DNA of 64,000 nt, taken from contig JADWOT020000009.1 of NCBI GenBank assembly GCA_036345935.2, positions 2,561,381 to 2,625,380 on the forward strand. The letters are read 5' to 3'. Numbering within the stretch: the stretch's first letter is position 1; each line of letters opens with the position of its first letter. Below the pieces are notes generated by a model, which saw only the letters and a list, made by a program, of their open reading frames with translations, was not told the DNA's origin and ran no database searches. This DNA comes from Taenia hydatigena (taxonomy: Eukaryota > Platyhelminthes > Cestoda > Cyclophyllidea > Taeniidae). This document shows positions 26,447 through 37,551 of the stretch, in pieces. A program made the translations under genes and the position numbers.

Positions 26447-29400
26447 TGACAATTGCTTGGTTGTTACACTCCTTCATGAGGTGTTCAATGAGTCGGTCGT
26501 TCGCCAGGAGGTACATCATGTCTGCCATTGTCTGTTCAATCTCTGCGCTTTCGCGTCGTGCCGACATCTGGTGAGTAGGACGCAAAAATAAAGGTGTCAG
26601 CATTTCACCGTCTTCCGGGATTGTAAAAAATTACCTTACCTGTCTCAAAATTTATTAAAAATTGGCAAAACTACAAGTTTGCAAGTTCTACCATGATTAA
26701 TAAAGGCAAAGGAATGTGTAGAACCAGCGGAAATTGCAAAAATTCTAATTTTTAAGAACTTGCTTTCAATTGGGTTAGAATTTATATTTTATGAGAAATA
26801 AATTAAAGTAGTCCTAGAAGTTCCGTAACATCAAAGACACTCACGAGACGCAGCATTTGTGGTATACTAAGCAAACGTGAGCACAGTCCGCTGAATGCTT
26901 AGGCGAATTTGAGTAATGTCTCCCGATAAAAATCCTCTACAGGTTACAAAGACGCATGTACGACCTAATTTTTACAGTAAATAGATGTTTCATATCATTG
27001 TTAACGCGCTCTGCACATCACCGAACAACGCAAGTGAGAAATGAAATTTTACAACTGAAAGCAGAACGCAAAACGCACCGGTAGCCAGTTCTCCGACTCC
27101 TGAGGAGGATACTTGAATTCGGGACCGAAATTGACCGAGACTGTAGCCGATTTATAGATGGAAATGGCTGGGTAGTAAGCGCCTGCATAGATGTCTCGAA
27201 AGGCCACGCCAAGGTATTCACCGTTGCGGTAAAAAACAATCTACAGAAGGTGTAATTAAAAAATATTTGAATGCGCACCTGACTTCGCAGGGTCCCGAGT
27301 GTCTGCGGATTCTATTACCATCTTGGTGGCATGGACGCGCATCTACAGCTACGACTACCTACTGCACTCCCACCAAAATAATAAACCACTCTATATTGAC
27401 ATGAATTTTTACGTCTTCGGAGATGAAATGGAGCGCTGCAGAAGGCACAATTAGCAGCCGGAGATGTCCACTTCAAAGCATACTTTCACAACCACAGCAT
27501 GTGAACTATTAATCGAAAAGGACTTTTGACGAAAATGTTCAACCGGTATGGTAGATAATGGCATAAAGCACAACGGTTTTCTATCAGAAGACCACAAATA
27601 TAGGCTTGACAATATGCTTTGCATTTGATTTGGGCATGAACATGTGGAAGTATAACTCATCCAACCCCATGTTTGGTGCTATAACTGACAGACTGATGCC
27701 AAAAATACTTTCAAATATAATTTAAGTAAGCACTTTAAATAACAATAAATATTTCGAAAATTCTACATGCCACGGATTTTTCTACACTTCGAAAACCTAT
27801 GAATTTTGTATACTTAGCTGAAAACCTTCTCAAGTGACCCCCTTGAAAAGAAAGTGAAAACAAGTGAGTCAAGAAGAGAAGCATTGAAAGTACCTTGCTT
27901 TGTGGCAGAGGCTGCAGTTGTTTCTCCAACGCCTGTGGATCACCCTTCTCCTCGAAGTAGTAGTAGTTGCGAAACTTGATCAGGGGCTACAAAACATTGA
28001 AATAAAGCGCAGGCTACAAAACAAACTACAAAAATTCTAACGAAGACCGGTTAACGAAATATCCGGCCCTGCTTGCAGTAGAATCACATTTGGGCTGATT
28101 GTATAATTAAACATGCAAGTTCCCGGTAGTCATCGGTGACTCGTCCTAGACGATGATACTAGTAGTCACCCGTTCTACGCGCATACAGAGCTACTTACAG
28201 ATGATCCTACTCGCCGCTTCTTTAGATGCAACCCAAGCTCTACATTAATGGTAGTTGTGGTTAACCTAAACAAAAGAACATCATCTTCGACTCTACTGGT
28301 TGGACATCAAGCCAAGCAGTCGTAGAGAGAAGGAGCTTAATTGTCGCGGAAACCTTAGTCTACAGAAGCGCACAAAAGGATTATTGCAACAGCATTAACT
28401 TGCAATGACTAGCCCTATCTCGAGTCCTGAATGAATCAAAATCGTCTTAAGAAAACCACCTGTACTTCTCTACAAATATGCTGGTTCATAACCATTCTCT
28501 AAGGACACGATACCTTCAAAGACATTCTTTGACGAGTTTCCACGAGATGAGCAATTGACATATAGAATGCCGATACCCTGTATTGACCACCCTTCAATGC
28601 GGATTTTTAAATGATTCTCTCAATGCAGTTCGTTTCGAAACTAGAGTGCTAGTAACGATGAAACAAGCAACATTAGCACCACGGTGCAAATTCATTATGC
28701 CAGCTTTGATCCTGCCTTGACATTAATTGCAACTGGCTGGGAGATTTTTGCAGATCGAAGTAGAGAATTAAGCACAATGATCACTGAGAACGGCGCTTTA
28801 AAGAAGAGAAGGACTGCGCATATTTCGTAAACTGCGATTTAATCTACACGATGGTGACATTATCTTGGTCCATGACACCCAAGCTGCTAGTCTCCCAATC
28901 CCTCTTCTATGATCACAAGTCTTCCAATGTCTTTCCGAATTAGGTAAGCGCCAAAGCGATATCGGGTTCGGCGAGTGCGCCCCATAAAAACAACCTCGAA
29001 TTCACGAAAGAAGACTATCGGAAACACATCCCTGGGTTCTGCATGAGAGTCAGTAATAAGGTCACTCGACTTTCAATCCTCCGCGTTTATAGTAAAATAT
29101 GCTACCATGACACTATGCTCCATAACTTCTTCAATGGTGCATATGTGAAGCAAGTTGTTTAAATGCCCAAAAAAAAACAAGGAACAGATACCCGGTCTTT
29201 GTACGTCTCCGGAAGGTAGTTAATCAGCGGCATTTCTGTCAAGGTTTTCGTCCTAACGAATTCGCTTTTTGGTCCTGATTTACTGTGCTTAATAGGACCA
29301 GCAGGAAGAGCGTGGATGCTGGCGGTGGAAGGAATCATGTCGGCAGAGGCCACTTTTGGTAAATGAATGAGACAACCAATTACATCGCCTTTGGTGTAGC

Positions 29401-32400
29401 CCGACTCCGCATAGTGCTTGCCTCGCGAATTGTGAAAAACTGTGCCCAGACGTGATCGCCAGGAGTAGCTAAACTTGTCGTAGCCACAGGGCGCCTGTAG
29501 GTTACCTGAATGAAGGATTGAATAGTTTGGACTTTTGCGCATTAGGAATCATGTGGACATGGTTAGAGTTGAGCTAAATGAGTCATATAAACAAAGAATA
29601 ACACATTGCATTAGTAAGAAAATCAGTTGCCCTAAATGGGAGCCTGAAGCCTATCTAGTTTCAAAACTATCATTTTCGTTCCGCAGTTTTAACAAATCCA
29701 CTTAACAAAATCCTCGTCCCAATTCAGATCAAAGTAGGAGCAATAAAGGAAGGCAGACGGAGCATAAAGGGAGAGATGTGGCTAACCCATGAGTTGTGAC
29801 CAGCCGATGCGCGTAGCCGAGCCCTCGGGATGGTCAGTGATGGTGGCCTCATAGTACCACGTGCCAGTGTGCACGCTGTGTGTCGCCCGCGTCATGCTGT
29901 AGCCCTTCTCGCCCGTCACCGAAGTCTGCGAATCCTGCACCTTCATCTGCTGCGCTGAAAAGCGAGAAAACAATGATGACGGCAACTCAAAACTGGTACG
30001 TAAGCAAAGTGGTGAAGATGAAGGATTGGAAATAGGATAAGTCGAATAGATTACTTAGCTTCTATAAGTAGGATATGCACACGAAAGAAATACCTCGATC
30101 ATGAAGAGAGAGGACAACTTTTGGGTAGAGGCAAACACGGTAAAAGTAACCCGGGATCGGCTTTCCTGCAGTATTTTCACATTCATCCCACTGTTTCCGA
30201 CCCTTTGCGTGAGGATCCACCTCCACCAAAGCGTACCTTCATTAAAAAGCCGAGTAGTAGGGATTATCAACTCTACGATACTGGTGACAAAGAGTTTCTA
30301 GGTTCATTATGTGAACCGCTAACAAGCCGATTTCACATGAACAAGTAATCGCAAACGACTAGCAATGAAATATGGGTACGATATTACATGGTGATTTTCA
30401 AGATTAGTTATGAGAATCGAGCGCAACATTATCATGAAAAACAAGCTAAACTGCAATCAATGACAAGTTCTGGCAGTCAACAAATTGAGAAAAATGACGA
30501 TCCAATAGGATTCGCAGCTTTGATTTCGTTATGTTTCCCAATTGATGCTCATCGTGGGATCAACTTATCTACATTCTGCCTATTTCAAAACTTTTCTCCT
30601 GAACGCTCGGGATATCCAAAAGATAATTCAAACAAGCACAACTCTACCTGTAGTTCTCCGTGTTCACCGGATGGTCTAAAGGTATTCCAAACTCGCTAAT
30701 TTTGGCCTTGCTATCCTCATGACACCCAATGCCATAAGAGCTAGCGCTGAGGCCAGCAGAAGCAACAGCTGCCGCAGTAGAGCGTCGCGTGGAGCGGACG
30801 TTGCCACCAGCGACACATCCGCCACCACCGGAGGCTCCAAGAGAGGCACCGCTGCCACACACCTGACCACCCTTGCGCAGACATTTGCCCATTCCAACCT
30901 CCGAGCCGTCGCCAGTTGTAGACGAACCATCGCCACCACCGACCAGTTCAGTCTGCTGACCGGTAGAGGGGTGAGCGTTGCGTTTACTAACGCTAGTCTT
31001 CAGTTGGCTAGTGAGCGCACGGAAACGCTCGTAACTGGGACCAATGGTGCTCACGTCCTAAAAACCGCAGTAGAGGAGGCACGAAAGAAAAAAACGTAAG
31101 GCAGAGGTGAATTTTAACAGCAATACCTCATCGCCACTTGTTCAATTATAAAATTGGAAATCTAATGTCAACCTATCCATACAGTGCAATTTAGTCCTTT
31201 TGTTAAAAGATGGATTCATCAATGTCACTCAAGGACATCAACATTATGTGAATGATCAGAGAAATAATGTTGAATCACATCATTTGTGAAGGGTGCACAA
31301 TTGTTATTGTTGCGAAGGCTACAAATTTAAATAATGATCTTGTCAATATGCCACTTACTCAAGCAGTAAGGAGCAAATGCTGGTACGAAACTGTGAATCC
31401 TGACAGACTGCAGGGAAGGGAGACGTGAAGGTAAAAACGATCACATAGAAATGGGATGGAGCTGCTACGTTGGTAACAAAACCCATGCAGGAAAGGTAGC
31501 TCGTTTAATAGAACTAGGTGTAGCGAAACCGGCAAAACATGCCAATAATGCCTGAATCAAAATAATCGGGTGATAGTAATAAACCAACACTCCTTGAACG
31601 ACCGCAAAGTTGAGCCCTAGATATGTTGAAAATCAAATAAGCTGTCTCAGAATGGCAGGAAAGGTAATGTGATAAAAAATATTTGGTGCTACATATTTTA
31701 GAATATACAAATTTCACCGCTATGCCAGCCGCATAGGTAATTTCAACAGACTCCGGTATGCGGTCACGCAATATTGACCACCAGAATAGGATAGGAATTT
31801 CCCAGCAAAAAAAAAATAACAACAGTAAGGTCGGAAAACTAGTGAAAGTAGGGCATGATTCGTAGAACGATTATGTGAGGGTGCAAAATTCAATAGTAAA
31901 GAGGGGTTGCGTGTCTTAAGTAACCACAGTGATCTAACCCAATATTTTGGGACTAAATTATCAGAATTAATAATAGCACAGAATGAAAATAATCATTTTC
32001 CAAAATGCAGGACCTGATGTAGAACCTAAAGGTGGTATCTTCAAATAGCTACAAAAATTATACTTAAAAATCAGTAAAATATGATGGCCACGCATTACAT
32101 GACTGCATAGATTAATGCTTGGGAAGACTACTATAGATGTTTGAAACGAAAAACAAGGTGGCCCAAATGACTCTACTAAGCCAAACAAACGTATTTTGAA
32201 TAAGATTGTCAACCAGATAAGTACATGGGCCAAGCCTTTTGGATGTGAGTAAAATTATCTCAGACGAAAGCACTCGAAAATAAAACTGCGCCGGTATGAT
32301 GCTCACGCAAATAACAAGTGGGGAAAACTTGGTGCAAAAAGTGCTGAATGTTGATAAACAGATATTAAAACATTTTCGCGGACGAAAATAAGACATCCTT

Positions 32401-33041
32401 ACTTGACAGGATAGACAAACCGCATGATGGGGATCCAACTCAACGACATTGAAAAGTTCATTGCTAGCCTAGAACACCACACTACACAAAAAAACCTTAA
32501 ACAATTACGAGTGTTTTGTGTATATTTGTGTGCCAAGAATTGTTAGTTCGACGAGGTTGAGACGTCAGGAGTTCCCAATTCTGTTCAAGATAGGGTATAA
32601 TTTCTTTTTCTTCGGAGAAGTAAATACGGCCGTTATGAATGCACATCAAGTTTGCAAGTGCCGTTTGACACATGCTAGCAAAATTGGCTTGCTTCTTGGA
32701 AAACACTTCTTCCGTTGAATTATTGCACTTTTTGCACATAAAGTGGTAGGCTGTCATAAACGGTAAAGAAGGACTAGATAGTTAAATCGTCGATGTGTCG
32801 CATTACCCGATGTCGAAACTAATGCACTGGTGATGAAACCACCGGTAGCAAAAGCTGCACTGGAATTCTGGAACAGAATAATCACGAGGTTTACCACTGA
32901 ATTTTGAATGAACGGGCAAAAAACATACCAATAGCACTGTTGATCTGGAGCAACTTCAATTTGTATGGTTTTTGACATGAGTTCCCTCAGCTTGCCTTCA
33001 TTTTCGGTATTGACCTCCAAACTGCTTTCACTTGTATCCAT
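26442..33041 (-). CDS. ASH2L: Set1/Ash2 histone methyltransferase complex subunit ASH2
   Basis: Core non-catalytic subunit of the nuclear SET1/MLL H3K4 methyltransferase complexes (with WDR5, RBBP5 and DPY30). Eleven exons join with GT-AG sites and matching phases: 33041-32925, 32859-32807, 32773-32509, 32468-32403, 31057-30648, 30236-30094, 29954-29787, 29505-29192, 27986-27894, 27240-27079, 26567-26442. The total is 1917 nt, 638 residues; human is about 628. Domains in order: atypical zinc finger (C40/C43, C51, C70/C73), winged helix (about 74-145), Gly/Ser-rich linker (about 200-280), SPRY split by linkers (about 305-597; motifs [36 protein letters not shown]), and a DPY30-binding helix (about 606-627). 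Oddities are a roughly 45-residue insertion in SPRY (about 459-504) and stop codon overlap with the poly(A) signal. Met at 33041 is the first in frame; more 5' sequence is possible. The exon 1 donor is uncertain (phase-0 GTTTTT fits the zinc finger, GTATGT is stronger). Identity is clear from family knowledge. Confidence 0.95.
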
Positions 33042-33895
33042 AGGCTCAGTCTTATGAAGGCAAATATTATGGCAATGATTAACGAACCATCTTGATAAGA
33101 TAAAGCGAGCAATTCACACTTGACTATTCAGGCCAAAACGCAATCGACCTTGAGGGACCACGAATCCAAGTTCAAATAACAAAGTATGTATTATCCATGT
33201 GAATCTTTATCCATATGAACTCAATCACGCATAGGAATCTGTTCATGGCCCAATTTGTCACAAATTTTTTTAAATTCAATTTAGTTTATCTAAGTACATG
33301 GCAGATTTATAATTGGTGATAAATGAACCCACCTTAACCATCTTAAAACAAGCGCAAGCAAAGACTTGAATGATTGTTCCTGCATCTGGAATCGACTTTC
33401 TTGCACTCACTCAAGCCTGTTTTTAGCCGCACAGCAAATTATTTACAGGGTTGCTGAAGCGCCTAAGTCTAAGACGTCAGCATGAAATGCTCGTCTATTA
33501 TTAAAATTCGGAGGAGCTGAGAAGTTGAAGGTGTTGTTAAATGGCTGTCACGAATGCAGAAGTAAAGTATTCAACGACCGATGTATCTACCTGTCTAAGC
33601 GCACATTAAGATATGGAAAATTTCGGTCTGTGATTGGGTTTTTTACAGATCCTTTGCATTTCTGCGAGTAATTAAACGTTAAGATTTCAACATTTTAATG
33701 AACTTTGCCAAAGAATCTTAGAGGAAAGTATTATCGTCTCAACTCTGATCCTTGGACATTCCCATATGTTAATATTTCGTAGTGATTTCCACTACGGTTA
33801 AAACCAACTTAATGCTAGGCATTGCTACCAATTTGTTTTTCTACAACTACAAAGTTATTTTTTTCCTTAGACCGGTCACAAATGAGAAGTCTGCT

Positions 33896-34079
33896 TGTAG
33901 CGTTCCGAGGCTCCCTTGAAGGCAAAAGAAGGCAGAGTGCTAGAATAGAATATATATTCAACGGACAGGGGGAAATAAGCTGCTGGCATGGCCCGGAGGC
34001 CAGCCCACACAGCTAGGGCAGTACGACCACCCCTGTGACCTTGACTGAAACCGGTAGTTCCAACAAACAAAGTACTACA
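33896..34079 (-). repeat. Solo LTR of the TRIM family
   Basis: A 184-bp copy reading TGTAGCGTTCCGAGG...AAAGTACTACA on the plus strand, so minus in element sense. It is close to the intact TRIM LTR. It is flanked by CTGCT on both sides (33891-33895, 34080-34084), a 5-bp target duplication. Confidence 0.8.
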
Positions 34080-34129
34080 CTGCTGATAATATTTTATGCT
34101 GCTGGAGTACCTGAAGTTGTAAATAGTTA

Positions 34130-34410
34130 TTGTAATTCTTATACTTTTAAATGCGCTTTGTAGGCCAGAAGCGGGACGACAATTCGAACCTAGTTGCGGA
34201 GCCGCGTGGTGACTCCCAAGGGCGCGACTTATCCCCTTCCTGAAATTCCCTACAAGATCTCTCTGAACCTTCTCTCCTACCCATAATAAAGATGTCGAAG
34301 CGTGTTCAGACTTCTAATAACAAGGGCGGTAAGAGGGAAGAAGAGGAACCCTCTACAGTCATAGTAGTGCGAGAAAAGGTACATTACTAATGGATGGAAG
34401 GACTGAGGGG
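34130..34410 (+). repeat. Second repeat family (R2), copy 1
   Basis: About 250 bp, similar at many positions to the reverse complement of 47.99-48.21 kb. Shared blocks include AAGCGTGTTCAGACTTCTAA, AGATCT near the centre, GGCGCGACTTATCC and GTAGGCCAGAAGCGGGACGA. On the plus strand it contains a short open start, MSKRVQTSNN, then a Lys/Glu-rich run and a possible donor (AAAAGGTACAT). The antisense GGTTCGAATTG resembles a pol III B box, but no A box is clear. It may be a SINE or the 5' end of a larger element. Confidence 0.55.
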
Positions 34411-34806
34411 CTTTCGCCATGGTCCTAAGACCATGCTGCCTTTTGGAAGCACAGTAAGAGGAGACTTGAGCTTCCATGCAAATTACTCAAGCACTACAAT
34501 GTCCCTCTCCTTCCATGCACTGTCTTGGGCGTTTCTCTTGGTCAGCCTTTCGCATCGCTCATTACCGCGTAGTCAGTGCCTTAAGAAAAGACCTCCTGAG
34601 AACCGACAGCAGCAGTCAGTGAATTTGCTTGTAAATGAAAAGACGCATGCAGTCCAGTAGTTTCACTGATTTTGGCATTTTGGCATTTAAGGAGACTGCA
34701 CTGGAGAAGTGGAAATGCGGTGATGTTCTACAGTGGGGCCATCTTGCATCCCCATCGTTAGTCTTAAGGACACTGGCCTAGAAGTATCGGCTTTTTATCC
34801 ATGATA

Positions 34807-34989
34807 TGTATAGTACCTTGTTTGTTTGAACTACCTGTTTCGGTGAGGGTCACAGGGGTGGCCGTATTGGCCCTATCTGCGTGGGCTGGTCTCTGGGTCA
34901 TGCCGGCAGCTTTTATATATATATATATATATAGATATATATATATATTCCGCCTTCTTTTGCCTTCGAGGGAGCCTCAGGACGCTAAA
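34807..34989 (+). repeat. Solo LTR of the TRIM family with expanded TATA run
   Basis: Opposite orientation to the 33.9 kb copy. Recognisable blocks are GGTCACAGGGGTGGCC, GGGCTGGTCTCTGGGTCATG, and GGAGCCTCAGGACGCTAAA at the end. The TATA box region has grown into a TA run of about 35 bp near 34914-34950. Confidence 0.75.
34914..34950. repeat. TA microsatellite
   Basis: A run of TA repeats broken by one G, lying in the TATA position of the surrounding LTR copy. Confidence 0.85.
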
Positions 34990-35374
34990 TATGAATTAAA
35001 TTACTTTAATGAATGCATTGTTTTGCACCAAATCCCCCTTACCGCTTTGTTCTGACTCCGGTGCTGTCCAGCCAGATTGTTGGCGATGGAAAGTGTCGCT
35101 TGCTTATTTAATTGACGTCCTCATATAAATGCGTGAACAATTCTGTACTGAATTTTCTTAAATGGTTCAAAACTAGTGCCACCTCTGTTGCTAATAGAAT
35201 ATCAGAAGGGCACAAGATTGGGATGATTAGCGAAGGCAGACAACACTTTCTGCACTTTTGGATTCTTTTAGCTTCACCAGGTTCCCTTCTTTTGCCACGT
35301 TAAGATTTAACATTTAGCCGTATAACTTAGAGCATTTATCTCCCAGGCTCTAGTTTGCTTGCTACTACTACCAC

Positions 35375-35445
35375 TGTAGCACCTCAGGTCTTTCTTGAAG
35401 TCTTGCACACAGAAGGACTGCAAGGCCTGGAGGTCACCACCCCGC
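35375..35445 (-). repeat. Old degenerate LTR fragment
   Basis: TGTAGCACCTCAGGTCTTTC and AGGCCTGGAGGTCACCACC correspond to the first part and the centre of the antisense LTR, with the TATA region deleted. Confidence 0.35.
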
Positions 35446-37551
35446 ATCCCCAACTGTCATATGTGCATTGTCCATAGCACAGACGCGACATGGCAGTGCT
35501 CGTTTACAAGCAGGTCTTTCTGGGCATTACTATATGGGTAAATCTTGCAACGATTCGTCTGTTCTGATCGTCTCTTGTGTCACTTTATCTAGTAATGTGT
35601 TGTTGAGGTAGGTACACCCGCACTGGTAATCGGTCTTTTTAAAAGGAAGTAAGTGGAGGGAATTTTCACACAATCTATCGCAGCTATCTTATGGTCCACT
35701 GCGTTGGGCCTATGAAGGTTAATTCAAATTGGAGAAAATTTCTGGTGAGGCGCACATAAGCTTTCTAAAGCGATGACGTAAATCGGGGAAGAAACACGTA
35801 AGAATTGTTTTGCGACTGCCTCTGGGACAGGACTTTTGTCCTAACAGAATGCTACCACGAGAGGGGAACTGATACACTCTCTACTGAGTTTATAAATTCT
35901 ATCGCTATCATGGGCATTTTAGGTGAATTCTAAGATTTACTGCGTCAAGCTACTTCACGGGCAACCTTTAGTCTTTTAGACAGGAGAATTCAACTTTAGA
36001 TTTTCGACTAATTGATCTATTCTTATTGTAAGCCCTTTGAAATTCTTCTATATGACAAAACTGGGTCAGTGGATGCATAATGGTAATCTAGAATGCCACA
36101 TTTCTCATACCTACAAAAAAGCTTTTTTAACCCTTAATTATAGTTGGCTTCAAACGGTTTCATGTTCTACAAGTTAACTCATCACTCACTGATTCACAAC
36201 GAGACGGATGAATTTAACCTGGTGGCCGAGAAGGCACTGCCTTTCCCCAAGGCAGAAAAAGAACTAATTCCTCTACGAAACTGGTCGCTTATAAAATCTC
36301 ACATTACCACAACTGATAACGTCTTTTCCTGACTATGCTCCTTGATCCAGGCGTCTGATTTTTGAGGTGGAAGGAATAAATAGTGAAAATTTACAAAAAA
36401 TACTCTTCACTGGCATGCACTTAACCATTGTGACTGTTAGTTGTGTTACTGGCGCCAGCAATATTCTACAGCAAGCCGACAATGGAACTGTAAATGTAAG
36501 AAAACATGCAGGCTGACTACGAATGACGACTTCAAATTAATTTCGTTGCAGGTTAGTTGGCGCCAGGCCCATTTATGTTTGGAGGAACTGACCTTTCTCT
36601 TAATGAGAAGGCTAAAGAAATCATACCTTTGGGCTTTCCTTAAAAAGTACATCTCCATATTTTGAACGTCTATTTTTCGCGGCTGCCTTTCCTATGAGTA
36701 TTTTAACGCGAATCGTGTGAGATCAGATGTAGAGAATCCGTGCTATATGCAAGCGGGTTTTACCTCCAGGAGGTTTGGTGCCTCACGATCGCACAGCAGG
36801 ACTGGGGATGGAGAAGAGAGAGATTGACCTTTAAATAGTAATGATCTTGGTGACAAAGTTCTCGCGTTCTCTGGACAAGCATCGTTTCATGCAGCATTTG
36901 ATGAGGAACGCACTTCCCGACTGTTGCGAACTCTTAACGCAAATACCACAAGAGTAATGAAAAACCTGGGAGCGAACTACCCCTAAGCCGCCGCGACTAG
37001 CCGATGCCATGAATAAAGTATACTGCAAAACAAGGCCCCCAGATGGGATGCGTGACGCAACCAAGTCCGACTCAATTACCACCACCCACGTTTACCAATG
37101 CCTTCACCAACCAAGTACCGTGCTTTCGGACATCAAACCACTTCTTTCGTTTCACGGAAGTGACCGCTTCTGTCCACTAGCGTCGACGACCTGGTCGGGC
37201 ACTCCAACCCGAAGCCCGTCCTAATAGCATTACTTGGAGGAGCTCCAACTGTGAAGACGAGCGCTGAGACCTCAGTAGGCAGTAAATGCCTAAATCCCAA
37301 ATCAAAACTGGTTCTCATCCCAACCTTTACGTATTTACAGAAATTTCAGAAATAGCACACACTTTACGAGACTAAGGCAGTCTTTCAAATGTTTACAAGA
37401 GGCCACTTCAACTTAGTTATTAAGCTAAGTAGCACTGAAACCGTTCTTAAATAGAAGTGGAATAAGAGAAAAAAATTGATAGAAATACATGGATTTAGCA
37501 TTGAAAGGGCGAGTTTAACGAAGAAGGAGATGGTGATGACAGTGAGAATGG

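Larger units (their letters stand above)
33050..37545. other. Intergenic DNA between ASH2L and TTC12
   Basis: Holds three LTR copies and an R2 copy at 33.9-35.45 kb. A GC-richer patch at 36.8-37.3 kb has overlapping frames on both strands and no recognisable motif. Any 5' UTR exons of ASH2L would lie in its left part. Confidence 0.5.

Noticed and set aside
30121..30348. Plus-strand open frame with a proline/lysine-rich, coding-like look
   Set aside because: It lies antisense to ASH2L exon 6 (30236-30094), whose reading, with GKPIPG, is clearly the real one; it has no ATG start.
30719..31099. 126-codon plus-strand frame, Ala/Thr/Ser-rich
   Set aside because: Antisense shadow of the Gly/Ser-rich ASH2L exon 5.
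34160..34260. B-box-like GGTTCGAATTG considered as a tRNA
   Set aside because: No matching acceptor stem, D arm or A box; it belongs to repeat family R2.
36831..37318. Overlapping frames in a GC-richer patch considered as a retrotransposon pol fragment
   Set aside because: No catalytic or conserved motif visible in any frame.
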